From Actinomycetes bacterium (GTDB taxonomy: Bacteria; Actinomycetota; Actinomycetes; JAJYSQ01), in the NCBI GenBank assembly GCA_021793495.1, contig JAJYSQ010000140.1, positions 1 to 5,807 on the forward strand: a stretch of 5,807 nucleotides of DNA, given 5' to 3'. The first letter of the stretch is position 1; every line of letters starts with the position of its first letter. This document shows positions 1-5,807 of the stretch, piece after piece. Under the pieces are notes generated by a model. That model had not been told where the DNA came from. It was given only the letters and a program-made list of their open reading frames with translations, and made no database searches. The translations under genes and the position numbers were made by a program.

Positions 1-48
1 ATGCTCGGGCGGAGGAACAGCGCCCGGGCGTGGTGGTGTGGGCCGCGG

Positions 49-339
49 CTACCGGGTGAAGGAGGAGGCGACCGACTGCTCAGCCTCGGCGTACGCCTGG
101 CCGGCCTGGCTGAGGAGCTGGCTGATCCCCGCCAGCGCCTCCTGCAGGAGCTGGGCCGACCGGTGCCACTCGTCGTAGTACGCCTCGAACCGCTCCTGGG
201 CGAGCCCTGTCCAGTCGGCGTGCAGCGGGGCCAGCGCGGTGCGCAGCGCGTGCAGCTCGCTGTCGATGGTGGCGGACCCGGCCGCGACGCGACCGGACAG
301 GACGTGTAGCTGCTCCGGGGTGACGAGGAACCGGCCCAC
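49..339 (-). CDS. WXG100 family (ESAT-6-like) type VII secretion protein
   Basis: This 96-residue protein has the size and pattern of the WXG100 family, small helical-hairpin proteins exported as dimers by ESX/type VII secretion systems. W43-T44-G45 is the turn motif between two predicted amphipathic helices (about 7-40 and 46-90). Y83-AEA-E87 fits the C-terminal Yxxx[D/E] export signal. There is no signal peptide, membrane segment or cysteine, as expected. The start is GTG at 337-339, chosen because an AGGAGG Shine-Dalgarno (minus strand of 346-351) lies six bases upstream. The stop is TAG at 49-51. No secretion gene (EccC, EccB, mycosin) or second WXG100 gene is visible; a partner could lie left of the window. 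Family assignment is strong. Role (secreted effector, chaperone-like partner or homodimer) and the secretion system used cannot be told from here. Confidence 0.88.
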   Translation of the reverse strand: MGRFLVTPEQLHVLSGRVAAGSATIDSELHALRTALAPLHADWTGLAQERFEAYYDEWHRSAQLLQEALAGISQLLSQAGQAYAEAEQSVASSFTR

Positions 340-345
340 GGTGGA

Positions 346-351
346 CCTCCT
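346..351 (-). promoter_or_regulatory. Shine-Dalgarno of the WXG100 gene
   Basis: On the minus strand these bases read AGGAGG, a perfect anti-16S match. They sit six bases before the GTG start at 339, which fixes the start codon of the WXG100 gene despite the absence of an ATG. Confidence 0.85.
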
Positions 352-360
352 GAGGGACGA

Positions 361-380
361 GGCGGCCCAACCTGGCCGCC
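361..380 (-). promoter_or_regulatory. GC-rich hairpin in the leader of the WXG100 gene
   Basis: GGCGGCC at 361-367 and GGCCGCC at 374-380 are perfect inverted copies around a six-base loop, giving a seven-base all-G/C stem. The hairpin lies nine bases upstream of the Shine-Dalgarno on the minus strand, so it would be in the 5' leader if transcription starts further upstream. No U-tract follows, so it is not a classical intrinsic terminator. It could stabilise the mRNA, stop read-through from the helicase operon, or be chance in GC-rich DNA. Confidence 0.35.
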
Positions 381-399
381 GGTGGGAGTGAGTCGACCG

Positions 400-405
400 A
401 ACGTA
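400..405 (-). promoter_or_regulatory. Possible -10 element for the WXG100 gene
   Basis: The minus strand reads TACGTT here, matching the actinobacterial TAnnnT -10 pattern. A start site about seven bases downstream would give a leader of roughly 53 nt containing the hairpin and the Shine-Dalgarno. No recognisable -35 hexamer lies 16-18 bases upstream, so this is tentative. Apart from this, the hairpin and the ribosome-binding site, I see nothing in 340-507. Confidence 0.25.
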
Positions 406-507
406 CCGGCGCCTGAAGGTGCCCGAGGTCGTCTGTCCACAGCCGGACCGGAGGGCTACCGTCGGGCTAGACCGCTGGCGCCGGTGGTGGGCAGCCGCCT
501 GGTTCGC

Positions 508-735
508 TCATGGCGTCGAGTCGGACGGCGTCACCGCAAGCGCGACGAGGAACCGGACACCAGGTGGTAGGCACCGACCACGGTCACCAGCTCGACCACG
601 CCCTGTTCGTCGAGGACGGCCCGCACCGCGTCGAACACCGACTGGTCCACCGTGACTGTGGTGCTCATCGCGTCCGTCAGCGCCAGCACGGCGCGCTGGT
701 CCTCGGTCAGCGCCGGGCCTCGGTCAGCGCCGGGG
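508..735 (-). pseudogene. C-terminal remnant of a carboxymuconolactone decarboxylase (AhpD-like) gene, frameshifted
   Basis: Reading leftward in the frame with codons at 531+3k gives ALTEDQRAVLALTDAMS, then TTVTVDQSVFDAVRAVLDE, then QGVVELVTVVGAYHLVS. I recognise this as the C-terminal part of carboxymuconolactone decarboxylase family proteins, where it normally ends in a phrase like NLVSRFLVAL. In this frame the reading derails after LVS into GSSSRLR and a stop at 531-533. One frame over, bases 508-555 encode RFLVALAVTPSDSTP and a TGA. Restoring one base near 554-556 (probably CCC shortened to CC) repairs the match. Only about 65 of the usual 150-190 residues remain. The 5' part, including the region expected to hold the CxxC or active-site segment, is absent, and the stop of the upstream XPB gene lies about 20 bases away. 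I infer a decaying gene cut at its 5' end. A sequencing error could explain the frameshift but not the truncation. The family call is from memory of motifs, not a search. Confidence 0.68.
701..734. repeat. 17-bp perfect tandem duplication
   Basis: The 17-base unit CCTCGGTCAGCGCCGGG occurs twice without a gap, at 701-717 and 718-734. A shorter related copy, CGTCAGCGCC, lies at 674-683. Because 17 is not a multiple of three, the duplication also shifts the frame at the 5' edge of the decarboxylase remnant. It lies 22 bases from the XPB stop codon. Confidence 0.9.
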
Positions 736-755
736 TGCAGGGTCGCCGGTGTCGA

Positions 756-2423
756 TCAAGCGGTCAGGTCGGTAGAGCGTTCCGGCCCCGGCAGGTCCTC
801 GGCGTCGACGATCTGGTAGGCGTACCCCTGCTCGGCCAGGAAGCGCTGCCGGTGGGCGGCGAAGTCCTGGTCGAGGGTGTCTCGAGCGACGAGGGCGTAG
901 AACCGAGCGGTACGCCCGTCTCGCTTGGGCCGCAGCAGCCGGCCGAGCCGTTGGGCCTCCTCCTGGCGCGAGCCGAACGTCCCGGAGACCTGGATGGCCA
1001 CGGCGGCTTCGGGCAGGTCGATCGAGAAGTTCGCGACCTTGCTCACCACCAAGGTGCTCAGCTCGCCGGCACGGAACTGGTCGAACAGCCGCTGGCGCTC
1101 GGCGACCGTGGTGCCACCGGTGATCAGCGGGACGCCCAGCCGCTGGGCCAGCTCCTCGAGCTGGTCGAGGTACTGGCCGATCACCAGGATCTGCTCACCG
1201 CAGTGCTGGGCGACCAGGTCGACGACCACCTGGGTCTTGGTGGCGGTGGTCGCGGCGAACCGGTACCGCTCCTCGGGCTCGGCCATCGCGTACGCCAGCC
1301 GTTCGGCGTCGGTCAGGGTGATGCGTACCTCCACGCACTCCGCGGGGGCGATCCACCCCTGGGTCTCCATGTCCTTCCAGGGCGCGTCGTACCGTTTCGG
1401 CCCGATCAGGGAGAACACGTCCGCCTCGCGCCCGTCCTCCCGCACCAGCGTGGCGGTCAGGCCGAGGCGTCGGCGGGCCTGGATGTCGGCGGCGAAGCGG
1501 AAGATCGGGGCGGGCAGCAGGTGCACCTCGTCGTAGATGATCAGACCCCAGTCCCGGGCGTCGAACAGCTCCAGGTGCGGGTAGACCCCCTTGCGTCGGG
1601 TTGTCATGACTTGGTAGGTGGCGATCGTCACCGGGCGCACCTCCTTCCGGGCGCCGGAGAACTCCCCGATCTCCTCCTCGGTCAGCGTGGTGCGCCGCAG
1701 CAGCTCGTCACGCCACTGCCGGGCCGCCAGGGTGGTGGTTACCAGGATCAGCGTCGTGGAGCCGGCCAACGCCATGGCGGCTGCGCCCACGACCGTCTTG
1801 CCGGAGCCGCAGGGTAGGACCACCACGCCCGACCCGCCGTGCCAGAACCCTTCGGCAGCCTGGCGCTGGTACTCCCGCAGCACCCATCCGTGCTCGCGTA
1901 GCGCGATCGCATGCCGCTCACCATCGACGTACCCTGCCAGGTCCTCGGCCGGCCAGCCGAGCTTGAGCAGCGCTTGCTTCAGCCGCCCGCGCTCCGAGGG
2001 GTGCACGACCACCGCGTCTGGCCCGATCCGCTCCCCGACCATGCCCCGGATCCGTGCCGAGCGGAGCACCTCCTCCAGGACTGGGCGGTCGGTGCTGGTG
2101 AGCACCAGCCCGGCCGCGGGATCCTTGGCCAAGGTGAGCCGGCCGTACCGGTCCATGGTCTCCGCGATGTCGACCAGCAACGCGTGCGGCACCGCGTACC
2201 GGGAGTACGTCAGCAGCGCGTCGACCACGGCTTCCGCGTCGTGCCCGGCAGCGCGGGCGTTCCACAGGCCCAGTGGGGTCACCCGGTACGTGTGCACGTG
2301 CTCGGGGGCCCGTTCCAGCTCGGCGAACGGTGCGATCGCCCGCCGAGCCGGATCGGCCAGCGGGTGGTCGACCTCCAGCAGCAACGTCTTGTCGGACTGG
2401 ACGATCAGGGGTCCGTCGGTCAT
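756..2423 (-). CDS. DNA repair helicase XPB (ERCC3-like, superfamily 2)
   Basis: This 555-residue protein matches the actinobacterial XPB helicase (M. tuberculosis Rv0861c type), an ATP-driven 3'-5' helicase/translocase thought to act in DNA repair. Residues 1-150 form the XPB N-terminal domain. Helicase domain 1 has the Q-motif-like LREYQRQA (176-183), Walker A LPCGSGKT (203-210), DEVH box (298-301) and motif III TAT (323-325). RED (328-330) is the XPB signature inserted after it. Domain 2 has VVSKVANFSIDLPEA (motif V, about 459-473) and QEEAQRLGRLLRP (motif VI, 487-499). All catalytic residues are present, so it should be active. The ATG at 2421-2423 gives the family-typical MTDGPLIVQSDKT start; only a weak G-rich ribosome site precedes it. 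The partner gene ends 60 bp upstream on the same strand, which suggests co-transcription. The last dozen residues after IVDAEDL look unconserved. The biological pathway in bacteria is less certain than the enzyme class. Confidence 0.96.
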   Translation of the reverse strand: MTDGPLIVQSDKTLLLEVDHPLADPARRAIAPFAELERAPEHVHTYRVTPLGLWNARAAGHDAEAVVDALLTYSRYAVPHALLVDIAETMDRYGRLTLAKDPAAGLVLTSTDRPVLEEVLRSARIRGMVGERIGPDAVVVHPSERGRLKQALLKLGWPAEDLAGYVDGERHAIALREHGWVLREYQRQAAEGFWHGGSGVVVLPCGSGKTVVGAAAMALAGSTTLILVTTTLAARQWRDELLRRTTLTEEEIGEFSGARKEVRPVTIATYQVMTTRRKGVYPHLELFDARDWGLIIYDEVHLLPAPIFRFAADIQARRRLGLTATLVREDGREADVFSLIGPKRYDAPWKDMETQGWIAPAECVEVRITLTDAERLAYAMAEPEERYRFAATTATKTQVVVDLVAQHCGEQILVIGQYLDQLEELAQRLGVPLITGGTTVAERQRLFDQFRAGELSTLVVSKVANFSIDLPEAAVAIQVSGTFGSRQEEAQRLGRLLRPKRDGRTARFYALVARDTLDQDFAAHRQRFLAEQGYAYQIVDAEDLPGPERSTDLTA

Positions 2424-2483
2424 CCGCCCAGTCTGCCCCCGCGCCGAGTGTTCCGTGGCCTGGCGGTGCGGAGGCTGCCCGAC

Positions 2484-4883
2484 TCAGCCGGCGTCGTCGT
2501 CCACGGTGGCGACTCCGGTGATCCGGTGCACCGGGAACGTCGCGACCGTGTCGGTGCGGTGGTCGTAGGCGGTCAGCACCCCGGCATCCACCCGGATCGG
2601 GTCGACGATCCGCTCGGTGGTGGTCCCGTGGGGGTCCACCACGCCGATCCACAGCGGTCGCCCGGCGCTGACCGCACGGTCCAGCAGCCGCAGGGTCCGG
2701 TGGGTCGAGGATCGCGGGGCCCCGTCGGGGCGCGGTACGCGCGGATCGCCGCCCAGCGCGGAGTGCGGTCGACCGCGGACGGCTCGGTCCCCGGCCCGCA
2801 GGGCGCGCACGGCCGCGGTCAGCACCCGTGGGGCCGTCGGGGCCGTCCCGGGTCCGGTGGGCTGGCGGGCAGCACGGGGGGCGGGATGTCGGGCCACCAG
2901 CACCTCGCCGCCGTGGCCCTCGGCGACCGGGGCGTGGCCCAGTCCGCGCAGGGTGGACAGCACGACGTCCACCGCTGCGTCGCACGCCACCACCGTGGGT
3001 GCCAGGCGACGCAGCCCCAGTGGCTCGACCCGGCGGTCGGCCACGAGCTCGTCCAGGAGCTGCGGGTCCTCGCACCGCAGGTAGGCCTCGGCGGTACCCA
3101 CCCGCAGCTGCCCGTGCCGGCGAGCCACGTCGTCGACCAGGTAGGACAACGGCTGGGGGACGGGCGTACGGGACAGTGCGGCAAGGGCGACGTGCACCTC
3201 GCGGGCGCTCCAGCCCGCGTCGAAGGCCCGGCGCAACGACGTCGGGGTGAAGCGGTACACGGTCGCGGCGCCCTCGGACTCCACGTCGGCCAGCATCCCG
3301 ACCCGGCGGGCCGGGCCCCGGGCCAGGGGTCCCGGAGCGACCGCGGTCAGGTCGGCCTGCAGCAGCAGGTGATCGACCTCGGCGGGTAGCAGTCCGGCCA
3401 GCATGGCCTCGGCGGCCTGCTCTCTGTCGTCCAGCAGGCTCCGACCCGGGGTGCTGAGCATGCCCAGCCCGGTGAGGCCCAGGGCGGCGGCCTCGGTGAG
3501 CGTCGCCTCGGCGACCGCGGGACGCGCGCCGCGCCAGCGCCGCGGAGCGAGCCAGGCCACCCGGGCCAGTACCGCCTCGCCGGTGGGGGTGATCCCCGGC
3601 GCGCCGGCCGCCAGGGCTTGGAGCACCGCGGCTCGCAGCTCAGGGGCATCGGCCAGCTCGGCCTGCGGGTCGAAGATCGTGATCGGGGAGTCGTCTCGCT
3701 GGCGGGTGCCGACCAGGGCCGGGACCCGGGACATGCCGCGCCACGCCTGGACGAGCACCAGCCACCGGCTCGCCACGGGTGCGTCCAGCCAGGAGTCGTA
3801 CCGGGCCGTCGGCAGCACGGCGGGCTGGGCGCCGGGAGAGATGGCCAGCAGCCCGGCGGTGCGGGCCAGCTCGGCCAGCAGAGCCACGGTGGGTTCGTCG
3901 ACGGCCAACCGACGGGCCGTTGCCCGGGTCTCGCGCACCCCGAGGCGTCCGCCGCGCAGCAGCTCGGGTGGCTGCTCCGCCCAGACGTCCAGCAGGCGGG
4001 CGACCTGTCGCACCAGCTCAGATGCCGACCCGGCCGCCATCTGGTCGGCGTCCGCCTGGTCGCGTACCGGTCCGGTCAGCTCGGGCGGGTCGGTGTCCGG
4101 CCGGACCAGCACCTGCCCGTCCCTTGCGACCAGCCCTACCTCGCGGGGGAGCACGACCGTGTCCGGCCCCGTGGCGACCAGCAGCCCGCGAGCCAACAGC
4201 CACTCGACGGGGCTGCGGGCCTGGTCGATCCGCACCATCCGCTCGGCCCCCGCCACCTGACCGACCGGAGATCCCTGCGCCAGCAGCGCGACGACCTCTC
4301 GCGCCGGATCCGGGGCGCTGGCCAAGGCGGACCGGACCCACGCAGGGTCGGACAGCACGGCCGTCGGGTCCAGGACGCCGAGATCCGCGGCGAGCCCCAC
4401 CCGACGCTCAGAGGCGTACGCGGCCAGCGCGTCGGCAACCGTCGGGCCCAGCCCGCCCGGGTAGCGGCCCAACAGCTCGGCGGCCGCCGGCACCAGCACG
4501 AGGTCGTCGTCGGGTCCCCAGACCAGCGCGACCCGCCGCAGCGCGGCCACGGCTCGGGCGGTGGCCCCCGGATCGGCCCCGGTCGCCACGGGTAGTGCCG
4601 AGCACGTCGGCGGGGAGGGCAGGGCGACCAGCGTCTCCAGCACCTGCAGGGTCCAACGGTCCAACCGGTCCAGCACCCGGTTGACCGAGGTGCGCGTGGC
4701 GGCCCGGACGGCGAGCTGACCCAGGTCGCTCGGCAGCGGGGTGAGCAGGTCGGGACGCGCCGCGAGGAGGTCGGCCACCTCCGCGTCCGGCAGGCAGCGG
4801 ATCCAGTCACCCAGCGAGCTCACGGGTTGGGGTGGTGGCTCCTGCCGGCGGGCATCGCCTCCGGTGTCGTGCTGGACACTCAT
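2484..4883 (-). CDS. Helicase-associated protein with XPB/Ssl2 N-terminal-like and WYL-like domains (Rv0862c type)
   Basis: This 799-residue protein resembles the large conserved protein encoded next to XPB in mycobacteria and other actinobacteria, annotated as helicase-associated or 'helicase XPB/Ssl2 N-terminal domain' protein. Residues 20-90 (SLGDWIRCLPDAEVADLLAA onward) start a helical, winged-helix-like N-terminal half. Residues 503-655 carry a domain that aligns with the first 160 residues of the neighbouring XPB. Residues 660-727 are a Pro/Ala/Arg-rich linker. Residues 730-797 (LLDRAVSAGRPLWIGVVD, then ERIVDPIRV) look like a WYL-type ligand- or nucleic-acid-sensing fold. No Walker A or DExH motif is present, so it is not itself a helicase. 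I infer a DNA-binding or regulatory partner of XPB. The start is ATG at 4881-4883, preferred over an ATG at 4967 because the 28 extra residues are unlike the family and a TAGCGT -10 lies just upstream. The in-frame GTG at 4890-4892 is possible. Its precise biochemical role is unknown to me. Confidence 0.9.
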   Translation of the reverse strand: MSVQHDTGGDARRQEPPPQPVSSLGDWIRCLPDAEVADLLAARPDLLTPLPSDLGQLAVRAATRTSVNRVLDRLDRWTLQVLETLVALPSPPTCSALPVATGADPGATARAVAALRRVALVWGPDDDLVLVPAAAELLGRYPGGLGPTVADALAAYASERRVGLAADLGVLDPTAVLSDPAWVRSALASAPDPAREVVALLAQGSPVGQVAGAERMVRIDQARSPVEWLLARGLLVATGPDTVVLPREVGLVARDGQVLVRPDTDPPELTGPVRDQADADQMAAGSASELVRQVARLLDVWAEQPPELLRGGRLGVRETRATARRLAVDEPTVALLAELARTAGLLAISPGAQPAVLPTARYDSWLDAPVASRWLVLVQAWRGMSRVPALVGTRQRDDSPITIFDPQAELADAPELRAAVLQALAAGAPGITPTGEAVLARVAWLAPRRWRGARPAVAEATLTEAAALGLTGLGMLSTPGRSLLDDREQAAEAMLAGLLPAEVDHLLLQADLTAVAPGPLARGPARRVGMLADVESEGAATVYRFTPTSLRRAFDAGWSAREVHVALAALSRTPVPQPLSYLVDDVARRHGQLRVGTAEAYLRCEDPQLLDELVADRRVEPLGLRRLAPTVVACDAAVDVVLSTLRGLGHAPVAEGHGGEVLVARHPAPRAARQPTGPGTAPTAPRVLTAAVRALRAGDRAVRGRPHSALGGDPRVPRPDGAPRSSTHRTLRLLDRAVSAGRPLWIGVVDPHGTTTERIVDPIRVDAGVLTAYDHRTDTVATFPVHRITGVATVDDDAG

Positions 4884-4890
4884 CTGACCC

Positions 4891-4896
4891 ACGCTA
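4891..4896 (-). promoter_or_regulatory. Possible leaderless -10 element of the helicase operon
   Basis: The minus strand reads TAGCGT here, fitting the actinobacterial TAnnnT -10 pattern. Exactly seven bases separate it from the ATG at 4883, so transcription would begin at or next to the A of the start codon. No convincing Shine-Dalgarno precedes that ATG, which agrees with a leaderless mRNA, a common arrangement in actinobacteria. No good -35 was found. If right, it excludes the longer 4967 start. Confidence 0.4.
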
Positions 4897-4929
4897 CCCG
4901 GGCCGGAACGTCCCGCCGGTTGTGTCCAC

Positions 4930-4958
4930 TTGGCCGATCCTTGGCCTCGTTGTCGGCC
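4930..4958. repeat. Three near-identical hexamers at helical-turn spacing
   Basis: TTGGCC at 4930-4935, TTGGCC at 4941-4946 and TCGGCC at 4953-4958 begin 11 and 12 bases apart, close to one DNA turn. They lie 47-75 bp upstream of the helicase-operon start, inside the divergent region. They could be a regulator's binding array or simple GC-rich chance; no known operator was recognised. Confidence 0.3.
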
Positions 4959-4980
4959 ACCCCTCACCGACGCGCCCCGC

Positions 4981-5029
4981 GACGTTCACCGTCACGTCGA
5001 TCCACCGACCGATCGGCCCGCCACGGTGG
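4981..5029. promoter_or_regulatory. Inverted repeats upstream of the substrate-binding lipoprotein gene
   Basis: GACGT at 4981-4985 and ACGTC at 4994-4998 form an 18-bp dyad with an eight-base centre. Just right of it, CCACCG (5002-5007) and CGGTGG (5024-5029) are perfect inverted arms flanking the palindrome CCGATCGG (5009-5016). They end about 57 bp before the GTG start and could be operators for the transporter gene. Short dyads are frequent at this base composition, so this is only a candidate. The top strand of 4884-5086 holds just one TA dinucleotide, so no usual -10 for the rightward gene can be proposed. Confidence 0.22.
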
Positions 5030-5074
5030 GGCGGTCCGCCGACGCCCGTGGGGTGTCGCTGCCGTGATCGCACC

Positions 5075-5081
5075 TGAGGAG
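5075..5081 (+). promoter_or_regulatory. Shine-Dalgarno of the substrate-binding protein gene
   Basis: TGAGGAG ends five bases before GTG at 5087-5089. The TGA at its left end is also the in-frame stop, so no start further upstream is possible. This settles the GTG start. Confidence 0.8.
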
Positions 5082-5086
5082 CCGAC

Positions 5087-5807
5087 GTGACCGAGCTGCC
5101 CCCCGACGTTCCCCGACCGAGCGGAGACCGCGCCCGACGCACGACCCACCGGAGCGTCCGTCGTCTCGGGGTGGGTGCCACCCTGGCCGGACTGGCGCTG
5201 CTGGCCGCGGCCTGCTCGTCCACGTCGGCAGCCACCGGCTCCCCCTCGACCCCGGCCGGGTCCACCGGAGCTTCGTCGGCCAGGCCGGTCCCACTGATCG
5301 TGTACGCCGCCGAGGGGTACGACGCGGCGGTGGTCAAGGGCTTCCAGCAGGCGACCGGGATCCCCACCGAGCTGGTCGACCACTCGACCGGCACGCTGCT
5401 GGCGAAGATCTCCGCGGAGGCGGCCAACCCGCAGTGGGGGGTGTTCTGGTCGGACGGCTCGGAGTCGTATGCGGCACTGGACCAGCAGGGCATGCTGCTG
5501 CGCGGATTCCTGCCGAGCACCGGCACCCTGACCAGCCTGGGCAGTCAGCTGGTGCCGGCGGATCGCAGCTACATCCCGACCGGTGTCACCATCGCGGGGT
5601 CCGTCGTGTACAACTCTGCGGTCGTCACCCACCCGCCGACGTCCTGGTCCCAGCTGCTCGAGCCGCAGTGGAAGGGCGCCGTGGGGATGAACAACCCGGC
5701 GATCTCCGGACCGACCTACCCGGTGGTCGCCTCGGTGATGGAGCAGGTGGGTGGGGTGAGCCAGGGTGAGCAGTACTTCACGGCGCTGCGCGCCAACGGG
5801 CTGCACG
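5087..5807 (+). CDS. ABC transporter substrate-binding lipoprotein, Fe(III)/AEP-like family (3' end outside window)
   Basis: The frame stays open from GTG at 5087 to the window edge (240 codons). Residues 1-28 form a long Arg-rich n-region ending in VRRLG. Residues 29-42 (VGATLAGLALLAAA) are hydrophobic and C43 follows AAA, a lipobox-like site, so I expect a lipid-anchored exported protein. RR at 25-26 hints at Tat export but lacks the usual preceding S/T. Residues 44-66 are a Ser/Thr/Pro/Gly/Ala tether. From about 69 the binding domain begins (LIVYAAEGYDAAVVKGFQQA), continuing with TGIPTELVDHSTGTLLAKIS, NPQWGVFWSDGSE, then WSQLLEPQWKGAVGMNNPAI. This is the pattern of extracellular solute-binding proteins of the ferric iron, thiamine, polyamine and 2-aminoethylphosphonate group. 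The ligand cannot be decided because the C-terminal half, with most binding residues, is missing. Permease and ATPase genes would be expected downstream. It is divergent from the helicase operon, with a 203-bp gap. Confidence 0.88.
   Translation, partial: MTELPPDVPRPSGDRARRTTHRSVRRLGVGATLAGLALLAAACSSTSAATGSPSTPAGSTGASSARPVPLIVYAAEGYDAAVVKGFQQATGIPTELVDHSTGTLLAKISAEAANPQWGVFWSDGSESYAALDQQGMLLRGFLPSTGTLTSLGSQLVPADRSYIPTGVTIAGSVVYNSAVVTHPPTSWSQLLEPQWKGAVGMNNPAISGPTYPVVASVMEQVGGVSQGEQYFTALRANGLH

Noticed and set aside
21..30. CGCCCGGGCG palindrome downstream of the WXG100 stop as a terminator
   Set aside because: It has no loop and no following U-tract, and palindromes this short are common in such GC-rich sequence.
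1..48. Start of another gene left of the WXG100 stop
   Set aside because: No ATG or GTG on the minus strand is seen in these bases and they are too few to judge coding.
531..668. 45-codon ORF from an ATG at 668 as an intact small protein
   Set aside because: Homology continues upstream of the ATG and, after a frameshift, beyond its stop, so it is a slice of a broken gene rather than a gene in itself.
510..1817. 435-codon open frame on the plus strand
   Set aside because: It lies opposite the XPB gene and the decarboxylase stub. Its translation is Gly/Arg/Gln-rich with no family pattern, typical of antisense frames in high-GC DNA.
1911..3389. 492-codon open frame on the plus strand
   Set aside because: It spans the ends of two clearly real minus-strand genes and the gap between them, and its translation has no recognisable domain.
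4884..4967. Extra 28 N-terminal residues of the helicase-associated protein (ATG at 4967)
   Set aside because: The stretch is Gly/Arg/Gln-rich and unlike the family, and it overlaps the likely promoter. The ATG at 4883 has better upstream geometry.
4964..5806. 280-codon minus-strand frame over the right end
   Set aside because: It is antisense to the substrate-binding lipoprotein, which has a signal peptide, lipobox, Shine-Dalgarno and family motifs; the minus frame has none of these.
1..5807. CRISPR arrays, tRNA/rRNA genes, insertion sequences, riboswitches
   Set aside because: No regularly spaced repeats, transposase motifs, terminal inverted repeats or recognisable structured RNA were found on reading through both strands.

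Overview
The window is about 70% G+C by eye. It carries an XPB-type helicase paired with the helicase-associated protein that accompanies it in mycobacteria and relatives (the Rv0861c/Rv0862c pair of M. tuberculosis), and also a WXG100 protein. Together these point to a high-GC actinobacterium. I cannot name the genus.

Layout, left to right. Positions 1-48 hold only the region downstream of the first gene. Positions 49-339 (minus) encode an intact 96-residue WXG100/ESAT-6-like protein with a strong Shine-Dalgarno and a GC-rich hairpin in its leader. Positions 508 to about 735 (minus) hold the C-terminal stub of a carboxymuconolactone decarboxylase (AhpD-like) gene. The stub lacks its 5' part, carries a one-base frameshift near 555 and has a 17-bp perfect tandem duplication at its 5' edge. 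Positions 756-2423 (minus) encode XPB helicase. Positions 2484-4883 (minus) encode the large helicase-associated protein, whose stop is 60 bp upstream of the helicase start. The two are probably one transcription unit reading leftward. Positions 4884-5086 form a divergent intergenic region with a possible leaderless promoter for the helicase operon and several short repeats. From 5087 rightward (plus) runs the first 240 codons of an ABC-transporter substrate-binding lipoprotein. It starts at GTG and leaves the window unfinished.

How the parts relate. The operon probably acts in DNA repair or duplex remodelling: XPB is a superfamily 2 translocase, and its partner has no ATPase motifs. The two proteins share a colinear domain of about 150 residues, at the N-terminus of XPB and near residues 503-655 of the partner. 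This is the most interesting relation in the window. The WXG100 protein, the decarboxylase remnant and the substrate-binding protein show no functional link to that operon.

I found no RNA genes, CRISPR array, insertion sequence or phage module. I also see no clear sign of an undescribed multi-gene system. The points worth following are the shared domain, the decaying decarboxylase gene, and the control of the divergent promoter region.
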